From Cellvibrio polysaccharolyticus (GTDB lineage: Bacteria; Pseudomonadota; Gammaproteobacteria; Pseudomonadales; Cellvibrionaceae): a DNA stretch of 64,000 nt. Position numbers and translations under genes: made by a program. The notes beneath the pieces were generated by a model, which was not told the origin of the DNA, searched no databases, and was given only the letters and a program-made list of their open reading frames with translations. The stretch is taken from NCBI RefSeq assembly GCF_015182315.1, contig NZ_PRDL01000001.1, positions 1,240,001 through 1,304,000 of the forward strand. The letters are read 5' to 3'. Shown here one piece after another: positions 43,230 to 53,244 of this stretch. Numbering within the stretch: the stretch's first letter is position 1; each line of letters opens with the position of its first letter.

Positions 43230-44330
43230 ATGACGCTGACCCGCTCATCGACCGATCTTTTCTCACCAATGACCCTGGGCGCCTTATCTCTGGCGAATCG
43301 CATTGTTATGGCGCCTTTAACGCGCAGTCGCATGGGTGACGATGGCGTACCCGACGAATTGCACGCTCGCTACTACCAGCAGCGCGCCAGCGCCGGCCTG
43401 ATTATCAGTGAAGCGACTAACATTTCCGCGCAGGGGCGGGGATACGCGTTGACCCCGGGCATCTGGACGGAACAGCAGGTAGCCGGTTGGAAACTGGTAA
43501 CCGATGCAGTCCATGCGGCGGGTGGCCTTATTGTTTGCCAGTTGTGGCACGTAGGGCGCTTCTCGCATGTGGATCTGCAGCCGGAAGGTGCTGCGCCGGT
43601 AGCACCTTCTGCGATTCGAGCAGAAGGTCAGACCTACACCGACAATGGAATGCTGGATGTCTCTATGCCACGAGCACTGGAAACATCGGAGATTCCCGGC
43701 ATTATCGAGCAATACCGACACGCTGCCAGGTGTGCAAAACGGGCCGGTTTTGATGGTGTTGAAGTGCACTCTGCGAATAGCTATTTGCTTGATCAGTTTC
43801 TGCGCGATTCCACCAACCGGCGCAACGATCAATATGGCGGTTCCATTGAGAATCGCAGTCGACTCACCCTGGAAGTTACCGCCGCCGTAGTTGAGGTGTG
43901 GGGGCATGAGCGGGTTGGCATTCGCCTTTCTCCGGTGACGCCGGATGCGGGTAACACCCCACTGGACAGTCAGGTCATGCAAACCTATGGCTACCTGATT
44001 GAGCAACTGAATCGCTTCCAGCTCGCCTACCTGCATTTCGTCGAGGGCGCGACAGCCACGTCACGCCTTGTTCCTGAAAACGTCGATCTCGATGCGTTAC
44101 GTGCACTCTTCAAAGGGCCCTATATAGGCAACAACCATTACACCCTTGAGCTGGCGGTTAGCCGTCGTGCTGAAGGCAAAGTTGACGCCGTGGCTTTTGG
44201 TCGTCCGTTTATCGCAAATCCGGATTTGGTGCGTCGATTACAGGAAGGGGCAGAACTCGCTATTGCTCCCCGCGAAAGCTATTACGGCAATGGCGCAAAG
44301 GGTTATACCGATTGGCCGGCAATGATTTAA
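43230..44330 (+). CDS. Old yellow enzyme-family NADH:flavin oxidoreductase (NemA-like)
   Basis: A 366-residue FMN enzyme that reduces activated C=C bonds or nitro groups using NAD(P)H. Motifs: LANRIVMAPLTRSRM (FMN phosphate side), QLWHVGRFSH, the substrate pair His-Asn in VEVHSANSYLLDQFL, DSTNRRNDQYGGSIENRSR and VDAVAFGRPFIANPDL. The ATG at 43230 has GGAG five bases upstream; a longer reading lacks one. It is divergent from the LysR gene and leads an operon with the NTF2-like and NAD(P)-binding protein genes. Confidence 0.95.
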   Translation: MTLTRSSTDLFSPMTLGALSLANRIVMAPLTRSRMGDDGVPDELHARYYQQRASAGLIISEATNISAQGRGYALTPGIWTEQQVAGWKLVTDAVHAAGGLIVCQLWHVGRFSHVDLQPEGAAPVAPSAIRAEGQTYTDNGMLDVSMPRALETSEIPGIIEQYRHAARCAKRAGFDGVEVHSANSYLLDQFLRDSTNRRNDQYGGSIENRSRLTLEVTAAVVEVWGHERVGIRLSPVTPDAGNTPLDSQVMQTYGYLIEQLNRFQLAYLHFVEGATATSRLVPENVDLDALRALFKGPYIGNNHYTLELAVSRRAEGKVDAVAFGRPFIANPDLVRRLQEGAELAIAPRESYYGNGAKGYTDWPAMI

Positions 44331-44352
44331 ATTTACAACCAGGAGTAAAAAC

Positions 44353-44736
44353 ATGAACAAACCCACTTACGTGCAAGATTATCAAGCTATCGTTGAGGTT
44401 CTGAACAAATACAACGAGGGGGGCAAGCAGGCTAAAAGTAGCATCATGAAGCCGGCGTTTAGTGAACAGGCAACCATCTTCGGGGTAGATGGCGATGGTA
44501 AGCTGATTGGTGGTGAGATACAGGGCTTGTTCGATACCATCGACAGCGCCTTCCGTCCCTCTCCCGAAGCCCAGGGGGTAATCGTCAATATTGATATCGT
44601 GGGTACGGCGGCCAGCGCACGCATCGACACCAACGACATCTCCGGTTTTTGCTTTACCGATTTCTTTAATCTGCTGAAGGTTGATGGCAAGTGGATTGTG
44701 GTCAGCAAGATTTACCATACTCACGTCGCACCTTGA
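44353..44736 (+). CDS. NTF2-like / putative lumazine-binding small protein
   Basis: A 127-residue protein of the NTF2-like fold (Lumazine_bd_2/SnoaL type). It starts YVQDYQAIVEVLNKYNEGGK, has FSEQATIFGVDGDGKLIGGE and ends FFNLLKVDGKWIVVSKIYHT, the classic final strands. Such proteins bind small hydrophobic ligands, sometimes as isomerases. AGGAG nine bases before the ATG gives a good start. It follows the old yellow enzyme gene by 22 bases. Confidence 0.88.
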   Translation: MNKPTYVQDYQAIVEVLNKYNEGGKQAKSSIMKPAFSEQATIFGVDGDGKLIGGEIQGLFDTIDSAFRPSPEAQGVIVNIDIVGTAASARIDTNDISGFCFTDFFNLLKVDGKWIVVSKIYHTHVAP

Positions 44737-44893
44737 TGTTTCACTGATGCCGTTTTAGTCACCGCACCATGGATGCGGTGGCTTTTCAATGGCAACAAGC
44801 TACCGTTAATTCGAGGTAGAAGGAACGACCCGGCGATTGGACGTACAACCTGTAAATCTATCAAGTCATATCAAGTTATAAAAGGAACGCACG

Positions 44894-45526
44894 ATGAACT
44901 TGCTGCTTGTTGGTGCCAGTGGATTGGTGGGAAGTCATGTGCTGAAACTGGCGTTGCAGGATTCAAGAATAAGCAACCTAGTGGCACCATCACGACGTGC
45001 CTTATCAGTGCATGCAAAGCTGCATAATCCGCTGGTCGATTTCGATAATTTACCGATGGACGCCGACTGGTGGCAGGGCATAGATGCGGTCATCTGCACG
45101 CTCGGCACCACAATGAAAGTGGCAGGCTCCAAAGCCATGTTTTATCGCGTGGATCACGATTACCCATTGGCTTTTTCCCAAATTGCGCAGAGACACGGTA
45201 CTCCTACTTATGTTTTGAATTCGGCGATAGGCGCAGACGCTTCATCGCGATTTTTTTACAACCAGGTCAAGGGGACGTTGGAGCAAGATCTGGCGGCCCT
45301 GGGTTTTCGCTCTTTTACGGCGGTGCGTCCTGGAGTTATTGGCGGGCAGCGTTCGGAATTCCGTTTTGGTGAATCGATATTGGTTAGGATTCTGGGGGTA
45401 TTGAACCCCGTCTTGCCTCGCCGTTGGCGCATCAACCCGGCAGCGCATATCGCCCATGCTCTGCTGGAAAGTGCGGTTAATCCGGTTGCTGGTATTCACG
45501 TCATCAGCGCCGATCGCCTTGCCTGA
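44894..45526 (+). CDS. NAD(P)-binding Rossmann-fold protein (HTATIP2/atypical SDR type)
   Basis: A 210-residue atypical short-chain dehydrogenase. The N-terminal nucleotide motif is NLLLVGASGLVGSHVL, with AVICTLGTTMKVAGSK and YVLNSAIGADASSRFFYNQV after it; the Tyr/Lys pair of classical SDRs is reduced to Tyr-Asn-Gln-Val-Lys. It may be an oxidoreductase or a redox sensor. AAAGGA precedes the ATG. It lies 157 bases behind the NTF2-like gene and may share the LysR control. Confidence 0.85.
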   Translation: MNLLLVGASGLVGSHVLKLALQDSRISNLVAPSRRALSVHAKLHNPLVDFDNLPMDADWWQGIDAVICTLGTTMKVAGSKAMFYRVDHDYPLAFSQIAQRHGTPTYVLNSAIGADASSRFFYNQVKGTLEQDLAALGFRSFTAVRPGVIGGQRSEFRFGESILVRILGVLNPVLPRRWRINPAAHIAHALLESAVNPVAGIHVISADRLA

Positions 45527-46063
45527 TACATCGACGGTGGAAACTCCTGCACCTTGATGACGCACTATTGGAAAAATCCATTCACAGAGCTTTTTTGCCC
45601 ATCGATTTAATCGCGTATTCATTGTCTTAAAAATAATTTTCCGCACCTTTAAAAATCCGGCCTGGAAGGCATCATCGCGTTGCAATACCGGGAGTTTTTA
45701 TTATTCGTTTCCTCTTGCCACCTCGTATTACGGGTTCTGGTAACGCCCTTCACAAAAGGCTTCGCCGGGCTTGCAACGGCATTGGCTTTCCGGCAGGATG
45801 GCGCCTCAAATCGATTGTTCAGGCGACAGCTATGCTGTTGGCCTGGTCTGCTTGACGCATTGTCTTTTCAATTTTCAATCAGGCTTGATCGATTCAGTTT
45901 CAAGCTGTTATCAACAAGGCCGGGGCAACAGCCCGCAGCCGACTCATACGCCAACAACTTGCACAGGTGCGTGCAGTAGACAGTTGGCTCGGTGACATGG
46001 ATATCCGCACGATCGTGCATTCCCTTCCGGGGCTAAATTTTTCATCCTTCTATATCCCGAGAC
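45527..46063. other. Intergenic region ahead of the chemotaxis receptor gene
   Basis: A 537-base gap in which I see no gene, known riboswitch or repeat. It must hold the receptor gene's promoter. Confidence 0.3.
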
Positions 46064-47683
46064 ATGATTTCCATGCTGAAAAAGTCCCTGCGCGCGCAGA
46101 TCCTTTCCTTGCTGGGCGGTAGCCTTGCGCTCATTTTAATTACCGCTCTGGCGTGTTTCAGTTTTCTTTCAGGCGGCATTCAGGCTTATCGCGGTTTGCT
46201 GGACGGGCCGATGCATAACTCGCGGCTGATTGACGTGGCCAACCTTGAATTTAAAGTGCAGGTGCAAGAGTGGAAGAATGTGTTGGTGCGAGGTCATGAG
46301 CAAGAAAATCTTGACCGTTACTGGAACCAGTTTGAAGCGCAGGAACGCAAAGTGCAGATCGTGCTCGATGAGCTGGCCGCGGATCCAACGTTGAAAGATC
46401 AGGTTGAGCGGCTGCGCAACGAACACCGCACGCTCGGTAATAATTACCGTACCGGACGCGATGCGTTTCTTGCCGCCGGCGCCAATGCCCAGGCGGGTGA
46501 TGATGCGGTTCGCGGTATAGACCGCGCGGTCAGCGAGCAGATGACCGCGCTGGTTGAGCAATTGCACCAGCAGAGCCAGCAGCAGTCTGTAGAAATTAAT
46601 GCGGTTGCGCAGCGTACTTTGCTGGTAGGCACCTTATTAATATTGGGCGCTGCCCTGGTTATTGGCCTGTTCAGTTTGTGGCTGGTCAATCGCCGTTTGA
46701 TTGTGCCTATCCGTCACTTGATTGATCACATTGATCAACTCAGCCACGGACAATTCAGCAAGCGCGTAGAAAGCGACCGTCAGGACGAGCTGGGTTTGCT
46801 GGCCCGCGCCGCCAATACCTTGCGCGATTTTCTTGCTGATACCACCGAGCGTTTGCACAGCAGCACCCGTAACCTGGATAACGCCAGCGGTGAATTGAAT
46901 GCAATTGCCTCACGCATGACCGAAGGCGTTAATGAGCAATTCCACCGCACCGATCAGGTCGCCACCGCCATGCATGAAATGTCGGCAACCGCGCAGGAAG
47001 TTGCGCGTCATGCTGCCGATGCAGCGCGCGCCGCTAACGATGCCGATGACTCTGCGCATCAGGGGGGGCTGGTGATGCAGTCGACCATTGCGACCATTAC
47101 CGATATCCGTGGCGAGATAGCCAGCACCGCCGACGTGATTCATCAGCTGGAGGCCGATAGCGGGCGAATTGGCAAGGTGCTGGAGGTGATTCGCGGTATT
47201 GCCGAGCAGACCAATTTACTGGCGCTTAACGCGGCTATCGAAGCCGCACGCGCCGGTGAACAGGGGCGCGGTTTTGCGGTGGTGGCTGACGAAGTGCGCC
47301 ACCTGGCAAAACGAACAGCTGAGTCTACTGCCGAGATCAACCAGATCATCGCCACCGTACAGACCGGCGCACTCGATGCCGTGCGCGCTATCGAAAGCGG
47401 CCAGCAACGTAGCGAGCAGGGCGTTACGCAGGTGACCGAGGCGGGTGACATGCTGAAGCGCATTACTGGCGCGGTGGAAGCTATCCGCGATATGAACCAG
47501 CAAATTGCCACTGCCGCTGAAGAACAAACACTGGTTGCGGAGGATATTTCCCGCAACCTGACCGAGTTGAGCACCATCGCCAGCGCCAACCAGGAAAACG
47601 TCGAACGCACCCGCGGCGCCAGCCAGAATCTGCACACGCTTTCCGGCGAACTCGGCGAAGTAACCCGCCGCCTCGGTTCCTGA
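46064..47683 (+). CDS. Methyl-accepting chemotaxis protein
   Basis: A 539-residue chemoreceptor (or 536 from the second ATG at 46073). There is a first membrane segment at about residues 14-35, a helical periplasmic sensor of the four-helix-bundle kind to residue 185 and a second membrane segment at about 188-210 (LLVGTLLILGAALVIGLFSL). A HAMP domain follows (LIVPIRHLIDHIDQLSHGQF), then the signalling domain with its hairpin tip IRGIAEQTNLLALNAAIEAA and RAGEQGRGFAVVADEVRHLA. It would steer flagellar or pilus motility through CheA/CheW. The ligand is unknown. It ends with a weak CCGG-type hairpin at 47695-47719. Confidence 0.95.
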   Translation: MISMLKKSLRAQILSLLGGSLALILITALACFSFLSGGIQAYRGLLDGPMHNSRLIDVANLEFKVQVQEWKNVLVRGHEQENLDRYWNQFEAQERKVQIVLDELAADPTLKDQVERLRNEHRTLGNNYRTGRDAFLAAGANAQAGDDAVRGIDRAVSEQMTALVEQLHQQSQQQSVEINAVAQRTLLVGTLLILGAALVIGLFSLWLVNRRLIVPIRHLIDHIDQLSHGQFSKRVESDRQDELGLLARAANTLRDFLADTTERLHSSTRNLDNASGELNAIASRMTEGVNEQFHRTDQVATAMHEMSATAQEVARHAADAARAANDADDSAHQGGLVMQSTIATITDIRGEIASTADVIHQLEADSGRIGKVLEVIRGIAEQTNLLALNAAIEAARAGEQGRGFAVVADEVRHLAKRTAESTAEINQIIATVQTGALDAVRAIESGQQRSEQGVTQVTEAGDMLKRITGAVEAIRDMNQQIATAAEEQTLVAEDISRNLTELSTIASANQENVERTRGASQNLHTLSGELGEVTRRLGS

Positions 47684-47906
47684 TCCATCCCCGCTGACCG
47701 GTGCATCACGCGCCGGTCATTCAATGCCCCGCACAATATTTTTCCTGGTGTTTTGACAGATGCTCGTCACCGTATTAGGGTATGCGACTGCTGTTGCTTC
47801 CGGCTTGTTTTTGGTTGCCAGGCTGGTCTATAACGATGAGGATCGTTTTTTTAAAATGCTATGAATTTTTGGAATTTTTCAGAAGTCAGGTATCAGGGAC
47901 GTTGCA

Positions 47907-48794
47907 ATGAAAAAAATAGTATTTTTTATTTCTGTTGTTACTGCATTTTTTATTCTTTGGATTTATCAAAAAAGCTTCACGGATAATACGCCTGTAGCTA
48001 CCCCCAATAACCACTCTCTGTCTGCAACAAAAGGCAGGGAAGCGGCACCTGTCAGTTCCGATAAAAAATCCTTACATGATGATGTCGATGTTTCCACTCA
48101 ATCTGTCAGTGCGCGGGGGAAGCCTGAACAACTGCTATATTCACCGCTTACCGAACAGGATATTGAAGAAACGCGCGCATGGATGGAAAAAAGAGAGCTG
48201 GATGAGTATGCCCGAAATCTTTATTCATCGTACGACGAATCAGTGCTTACTGAACTGGCGGATCAAGGCGATGTAGTGGCAATCAAGCAGCTTTATCATC
48301 GGTCTATGCAGGAGCTCATGGATGCTTCTCAAGTCTCCGGGGCTGAAATGACTGCGGCGTACATCCAGTGGCAACAACAACTTTTCGACAAGGTGGATAA
48401 GTATGTTTACTCAGCCATTTTGCATGGCGACAGGGAGTCGCTTGCTCACGGTGAGCGTTTATTTCAGAGATATTCTGGTGCAGGATTTGACCCGGATACT
48501 CGTGCAATGACATTGGATAGCCTGGCATTTTATGAGTTTGCCAACATAAGGGGCGATGTGATTCTTGGGCATATCGGCACGGAGGGCGCAACAAGACAAT
48601 TTGAACGTACCCACGGGCCACTACAGCTATCAGCCGCTGAGAAAACGGCTATTCAGAACAGAGCCCGGCAAATTCACGATGAAGTGGAAAACAAGCGCAT
48701 CGAATTGGGGCTGGGGCCATTTGACAACTCTGTTTCAGCGTGGGAATTAAAACGCGTGGAGTTAATGCGTCAACGCCAGGAGGGTATGGATTGA
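47907..48794 (+). CDS. Hypothetical membrane-anchored periplasmic protein
   Basis: A 295-residue protein I do not recognise. MKKIVFFISVVTAFFILWIY is an uncleaved signal anchor or signal peptide. A polar linker of about 60 residues follows, then a helical domain with EQDIEETRAWMEKRELDEYA and ALFER-like segments and many charged residues. The upstream flank is AT-rich. No neighbour suggests a role. Confidence 0.7.
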   Translation: MKKIVFFISVVTAFFILWIYQKSFTDNTPVATPNNHSLSATKGREAAPVSSDKKSLHDDVDVSTQSVSARGKPEQLLYSPLTEQDIEETRAWMEKRELDEYARNLYSSYDESVLTELADQGDVVAIKQLYHRSMQELMDASQVSGAEMTAAYIQWQQQLFDKVDKYVYSAILHGDRESLAHGERLFQRYSGAGFDPDTRAMTLDSLAFYEFANIRGDVILGHIGTEGATRQFERTHGPLQLSAAEKTAIQNRARQIHDEVENKRIELGLGPFDNSVSAWELKRVELMRQRQEGMD

Positions 48795-48906
48795 GATGAT
48801 TTTTAATGTAACGCGCTTGTCGAATGCATTCCTGTTAATTGAACACATTGCCCAAAAATCCCCAAGCCTCCTATAATCGCGGCTTTTTAACCGGTCGGGT
48901 TTTGTT

Positions 48907-49815
48907 ATGTCAGATTATCGTGTGGGTATTGATTTGGGTGGCACCAAAACAGAGGTGATTCTGTTGAATCTCCGGAGTGAAATCCTGTTCCGTACCCGCA
49001 TTCCTACCGTGCGTGGCGATTATCAGGCGACTATCGAAAGTATTGCCACATTGGTGGCGCAGGCCGAAGCCGAAGTGGGTATTGCCGGGTTGCCGGTCGG
49101 TGTGGGTATTCCCGGTACGGTATCGCGCAAAACCGGCTTGGTGAAAAATGCCAATTCGGTATGGCTGAATGGTCAGCCGTTGCAAAAGGATCTGTGTGCT
49201 CGTATGGGCCGGGATGTAAAACTGACCAACGATGCCAACTGCCTGGCCGTGTCTGAAGCGACTGACGGTGCAGGCCAGGGCTACCCGCTGGTGTTTGCCG
49301 GAATTCTCGGCACCGGTTGTGGTGCTGGCCTGGCGTGGCAGGGTTCGCCGCTGGTTGGCCCCAACGGGGTCGCCGGTGAATGGGGGCATAACCCTTTGCC
49401 CTGGACGGATGCGGCCGAATTGGCGCAGCGCCCTTGCTATTGTGGACGCAGCGGTTGCCAGGAAACTTTTTTGTCCGGTACCGGTTTTTGTCTGTCTTAC
49501 CAGCTTCGCACCGGGTTGGCATTGACCGGTGCCGACATCTCGGCACGGGCTGCTGCCGGAGAGGAGGCGGCAGTTGCCGTGCAAGAGGAATATCTGGATC
49601 AACTGGCGCGCGGTCTGGCGGCGGTTATCAATGTGCTGGATCCGGATGTGATTGTGCTGGGGGGCGGCTTGTCCAATAACCTCAGTATTTACCAGACGTT
49701 GCCGACGCTGCTGCCGCGTTATGTGTTTGGCGGGGAATGTGACACCCCGGTAGTGCAGGCCAAACACGGTGACTCCAGCGGTGTGCGCGGTGCGGCCTGG
49801 TTGAATCCGCTGTAA
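48907..49815 (+). CDS. ROK-family sugar kinase (fructokinase/Mak-like)
   Basis: A 302-residue ROK kinase. The phosphate-binding motif is GIDLGGTKTEVI at the N-terminus. PVGVGIPGTVSRKTGLVKNA and KLTNDANCLAVSEATDGAG include the catalytic Asp. GVAGEWGHNPLP (substrate Glu-His) and the zinc-binding loop CYCGRSGCQETFLSG are also present, and VIVLGGGLSNN lies near the end. It phosphorylates a hexose such as fructose, mannose or N-acetylglucosamine; the exact sugar cannot be fixed from sequence. It stands alone. Confidence 0.93.
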   Translation: MSDYRVGIDLGGTKTEVILLNLRSEILFRTRIPTVRGDYQATIESIATLVAQAEAEVGIAGLPVGVGIPGTVSRKTGLVKNANSVWLNGQPLQKDLCARMGRDVKLTNDANCLAVSEATDGAGQGYPLVFAGILGTGCGAGLAWQGSPLVGPNGVAGEWGHNPLPWTDAAELAQRPCYCGRSGCQETFLSGTGFCLSYQLRTGLALTGADISARAAAGEEAAVAVQEEYLDQLARGLAAVINVLDPDVIVLGGGLSNNLSIYQTLPTLLPRYVFGGECDTPVVQAKHGDSSGVRGAAWLNPL

Positions 49816-49939
49816 AAATGGCGCTGCTGCGCCCTGGCGCGCGGCATGCAAATTCCTGTCAGATATCGGTCATAAATTGTAGTCATCCTGCTTGACTCAC
49901 CCGGGGCGTAGACATACATTGCGCCCCGAGGTTTTTCGC

Positions 49940-50165
49940 TGTCCCGATGTTTCACGCCGCTTGCGTGGTCATCTGCTTTTATAGCTACGGGGCGCGCAAA
50001 TTAAATGGGAAGTCGGTGCGCCTTTGAGCAATGCCGACACTGCCCCCGCAACGGTAAGCCATTAACTGAATTGATGTGTTGCAGCACATTGGCCAGTGGT
50101 GAGTCCGATACCAGCCTTGCAGTTAGCCACGTAATTCTCTCGATGCAGCGGAGGGCTCATCGGTG
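49940..50165 (+). promoter_or_regulatory. Cobalamin (vitamin B12) riboswitch upstream of btuB
   Basis: Signature parts appear in the right order: AAATGGGAAGTCGGTGCG (50003-50020), AATGCCGACACTGCCCCCGC followed by AACGGTAAG (50030-50058), and GTCCGATACCAGCC (50103-50116). A downstream stem CGATG/CATCG around GCGGAGGG at 50141-50162 could be the expression platform. Adenosylcobalamin binding would repress btuB. Confidence 0.93.
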
Positions 50166-50239
50166 ACGATCCTGTGTATTGCGCAGATTGTTTGCTATCG
50201 CCTTCCTGTTGTCATCATCTCTCATTATTGAGGCATGTT

Positions 50240-52174
50240 ATGACCCTATCTCTGTTTACCCGTGCACCTTTAAGCGCAGCTGTGATTCTTCTGACTGGCA
50301 GTTTGACTGCCCATGCGGTTGAAGAGGTTGCGCTGGATAAAGTCACCGTGAGCGGCACCCGCAGCGAAACTGTTCAGTTGCCGCTGGCCACCAGCATTAC
50401 GGTTATTGATGCGGAACAAATCCGGCAGTCCGGGGCGACTCAGGTTTCAGAGGTCTTACGTCTTCAGGCGGGCATTCAGCTGCAAGACCTGGATGGCAGC
50501 GGCGGTCGTAATGTCACCATCGGTATGCGCGGTTTTACCGCCAACGCCGCCAATAACACTCTGGTGTTGGTCGATGGTCGCCGACTCAACAATGCCAGCC
50601 TTGCTGCACCGGCATTAAATACCATTGCCATTAAAGACATCGAGCGCATTGAAATTGTGCAGGGTAGCGCCGGCGTTTTGTACGGCGATCAGGCCGTCGG
50701 TGGTGTGATTAATGTGATCACCAAGCGCGCCACCAAAGGTGAGTTGAATGGCTCGTTGCAAGTGCTGGGCGGCAGCGATGATTTGCAAAGTTATACCGCC
50801 AGCGTTAACCAGGGGTTTGATAACGGTTTGAGCTACAACCTGTCAGCGCAAAAGCGTAAAACTGATAATTATCGCGATAACAACAAAGCCGATATCGAAA
50901 ATGTTTTTGCCGGGGTGCGCTACGATTTTACCGGTGGTTTTATCTTCGCCGATGGCCAGCATGTGGATGATGAGCTCGGTTTACCGGGTAATTTGAGTGA
51001 TGCCGCCGTAAAAGAAGATCGCCGTCAAACGCGCACGCCCAACGATTACGCCGATCAGAAAACGGAAACCTGGCGTGTGGGCGGTGGCGTTGATCTCGGC
51101 TCGGAATGGCAATTGCTGGCCGAGTACGCGGATCGTGAAGACAAATCCGAATCCTCCTACAGCGACTCGGTATCTCACCAGGTATTGCGTTCCAAAAATT
51201 TTACGCCGCGTCTGGTAGGCACACTGGGATTGAATACCGGCAATGCCATTGTTACCCTGGGCTATGACCGCAACGATGCAGAATACAGCTCTGCCAGCGC
51301 CTGGGGGGGTAACGACACTGAACAGAAAAGCGATGGTATTTACGGGCAATTGGTGTTGCCATTTACCACGGCACTCACCGCGACGCTCGGTGCACGTTAT
51401 TCCAATGTGGAAGACATTGATAACCTGACCGGTGACAACCACAAAGCCAGCCTGAATGCGCAAGAGTACGGTTTGAATTATCAGTTCACACCGGCTTTCC
51501 GCGTCTTTGCCCGTTATGCCGAAGGTTTCCGTTTTGCCAACGCCGATGAAAATGCCTACACCTTGTTTGGTGTGGATTATCTACAACCGCAAACCAGTGA
51601 ATCTGCCGAGCTGGGGGTGGCCTGGGACGGTGACCGCATCAGCACCAGCCTGACCGCGTATCAAATGGACGTTGATAATGAAATCATGTACGACGCCTTC
51701 AACTATGCCAACATCAATTTGCCCGCCTCAGAGCGCCAGGGTGTAATGGTTGATGCAACGTTTGTGGTAACGGAGCAGCTCTCCATTCGCAGCAACTACA
51801 CCTGGACCGATGCGGAATTGTCCTCCGGCGATTTGAAAGGTAATGCGGTTCCGTTTGTTGCAGAAAACACGGCTAACCTGGGCCTGGTGTTCAAACCGCT
51901 TGATAGTTTGACGACCTCGCTGGATGCCAGCTACACCGGCTCCCGCTACCGGGTTGGTGATGACCTGAACAATGCCGCCAAAGTGAAAGATGTCACGCTG
52001 CTGAATGCCAACATCATGTGGGCAGTAGTAGAGAATGTTGAGTTGGGGCTGCGGGTTAAAAATATCACCGATGAGACGTACTCTGACTACCAGGGTGTGA
52101 GCGCCTTCTCTGGCAACTACCAGTATCCGCAACCGGGCCGTACCTGGAACGCCAGTGTGAGCTGGTATTTCTAA
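50240..52174 (+). CDS. btuB: Vitamin B12 outer-membrane receptor BtuB
   Basis: A 644-residue TonB-dependent receptor. The signal peptide ends LTAHA-V. A TonB-box-like stretch EEVALDKVTVSGTRSETV follows, then the plug with RGFTANAANNTLVLVDGRRL and YGDQAVGGVINVITKRA, and a 22-strand barrel ending GRTWNASVSWYF. The assignment to vitamin B12 rests on the cobalamin riboswitch directly upstream and on the BtuB-like length. The ATG at 50240 is used (AGG nine bases upstream); the frame opens earlier, inside the riboswitch region. Confidence 0.93.
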   Translation: MTLSLFTRAPLSAAVILLTGSLTAHAVEEVALDKVTVSGTRSETVQLPLATSITVIDAEQIRQSGATQVSEVLRLQAGIQLQDLDGSGGRNVTIGMRGFTANAANNTLVLVDGRRLNNASLAAPALNTIAIKDIERIEIVQGSAGVLYGDQAVGGVINVITKRATKGELNGSLQVLGGSDDLQSYTASVNQGFDNGLSYNLSAQKRKTDNYRDNNKADIENVFAGVRYDFTGGFIFADGQHVDDELGLPGNLSDAAVKEDRRQTRTPNDYADQKTETWRVGGGVDLGSEWQLLAEYADREDKSESSYSDSVSHQVLRSKNFTPRLVGTLGLNTGNAIVTLGYDRNDAEYSSASAWGGNDTEQKSDGIYGQLVLPFTTALTATLGARYSNVEDIDNLTGDNHKASLNAQEYGLNYQFTPAFRVFARYAEGFRFANADENAYTLFGVDYLQPQTSESAELGVAWDGDRISTSLTAYQMDVDNEIMYDAFNYANINLPASERQGVMVDATFVVTEQLSIRSNYTWTDAELSSGDLKGNAVPFVAENTANLGLVFKPLDSLTTSLDASYTGSRYRVGDDLNNAAKVKDVTLLNANIMWAVVENVELGLRVKNITDETYSDYQGVSAFSGNYQYPQPGRTWNASVSWYF

Positions 52175-52604
52175 CACCGGTTTACGCCTGCATCCGTCGC
52201 TCGCTGCCGGATGCTGTTAAACCACAAGTCCCGGGTGGGTTTCCTCCCGGGATTTTTTTATCCCCGCCACGATGTTGATTGAATTAATGTTGGCGGCCAA
52301 TGACGAAAAATCTGACAACATCGGCTTTAATCTTGAATTGGTTATCCGTGATTCGACGGTTGCTCCAGTGGTTAAATGACGCTGAAATTATTGGCTTTAC
52401 ACCGGTCGGGCCAAGGCGAGGGCATGGGTGCAGCAACGCGTGAAGTAAAGATAGGGCGCGGTAAGCTTTTGTTGTGATCATCCGATCACAAAGTTTTATT
52501 TTGCTGGTTGTGGTGTTTGTGAATGACGCCTGGTTCTCAATGTCGCCTGCGGTGAGTCGGTATTCTCCTTGAAACGGATATAACCCGTCACCCAGGAGCC
52601 CGTC
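52175..52604. other. Intergenic region with btuB terminator
   Basis: A terminator lies at 52229-52259 on the plus strand (TCCCGGG/CCCGGGA stem, then seven T). The rest of the 430 bases holds no gene or repeat that I can support. Confidence 0.7.
52229..52259 (+). terminator. Rho-independent terminator of btuB
   Basis: TCCCGGG (52229-52235) pairs with CCCGGGA (52246-52252) and is followed by TTTTTTT, 55 bases after the btuB stop. Confidence 0.9.
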
Positions 52605-53096
52605 ATGTCATCCGCCCACAGATTAAGTCAATTCTCCGGCAGTCATTTGGAAAAAGTTTCTGCACGTTTGGCTACATCCATGTCGCGTTCGCCAGTGGCT
52701 GCCAGGCGAGCAGCGGCGTCACCGGCCTTGCAGCAAGCGCGTAATGTGCTCGCTATCAACGTCGAGGATTTTATGGACCATGTGGCGTTTACGCCCTTCG
52801 GTGCATGGCAAGGTTATTTTGATTGCGCCACCTGGCTAAGAACACCGCGTGGTTTAACGCGCCCGGTACAGTTGGTGCTGCGATATGTCGATGCGCAGGG
52901 CGAGAAAACGCTGTTCGTGGATCGCTGTAGTGCCGGCGCTTGCCGCACCGTTTTGTTAAATGGAACCATCTTGCTGCGGGTGTGTGGCAAGGTACGCGAA
53001 GCGGCTTTCTTCCTGATGGATGATAATGCCCCCGGTGATGTCGTGGCAGAAGACTCGCACTTTCAACCGCAATACAGCCAGGTGTTACCGGTCTGA
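52605..53096 (+). CDS. Hypothetical protein (163 residues)
   Basis: Not recognised. The N-terminal 50 residues are basic and alanine/serine-rich. The rest looks like a small beta-rich domain (GAWQGYFDCATWLRTPRGLT, PVQLVLRYVDAQGEKTLF, TVLLNGTILLRVCGKVREAA) with an acidic end. There is no signal peptide. AGGAG before the ATG supports the start and a strong terminator follows at 53122, so it is a single-gene unit. Confidence 0.7.
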   Translation: MSSAHRLSQFSGSHLEKVSARLATSMSRSPVAARRAAASPALQQARNVLAINVEDFMDHVAFTPFGAWQGYFDCATWLRTPRGLTRPVQLVLRYVDAQGEKTLFVDRCSAGACRTVLLNGTILLRVCGKVREAAFFLMDDNAPGDVVAEDSHFQPQYSQVLPV

Positions 53097-53121
53097 TACC
53101 GCAAAGCTTTCAATTCTTCCC

Positions 53122-53158
53122 AAAAAGCGGAACTGGCCAAGCCGGTTCCGCTTTTTTT
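53122..53158 (+). terminator. Rho-independent terminator
   Basis: AAAAAGCGGAAC (53122-53133) pairs with GTTCCGCTTTTT (53145-53156); the inner GGCC/GCC adds to the stem. It ends the 163-residue gene. Confidence 0.92.
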
Positions 53159-53244
53159 GTACTATTTAAGTCGTATTTTTCAACTCGGGTTTATGCGCGC
53201 GCCGACACTGGTATACTGCGACAAAACTTGCTCGCAGATCGTGT

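Noticed and set aside
45640..46000. Possible riboswitch or degraded gene ahead of the chemoreceptor
   Set aside because: Checked for cyclic-di-GMP and other leader signatures and found none; the open frames there have no start signals.
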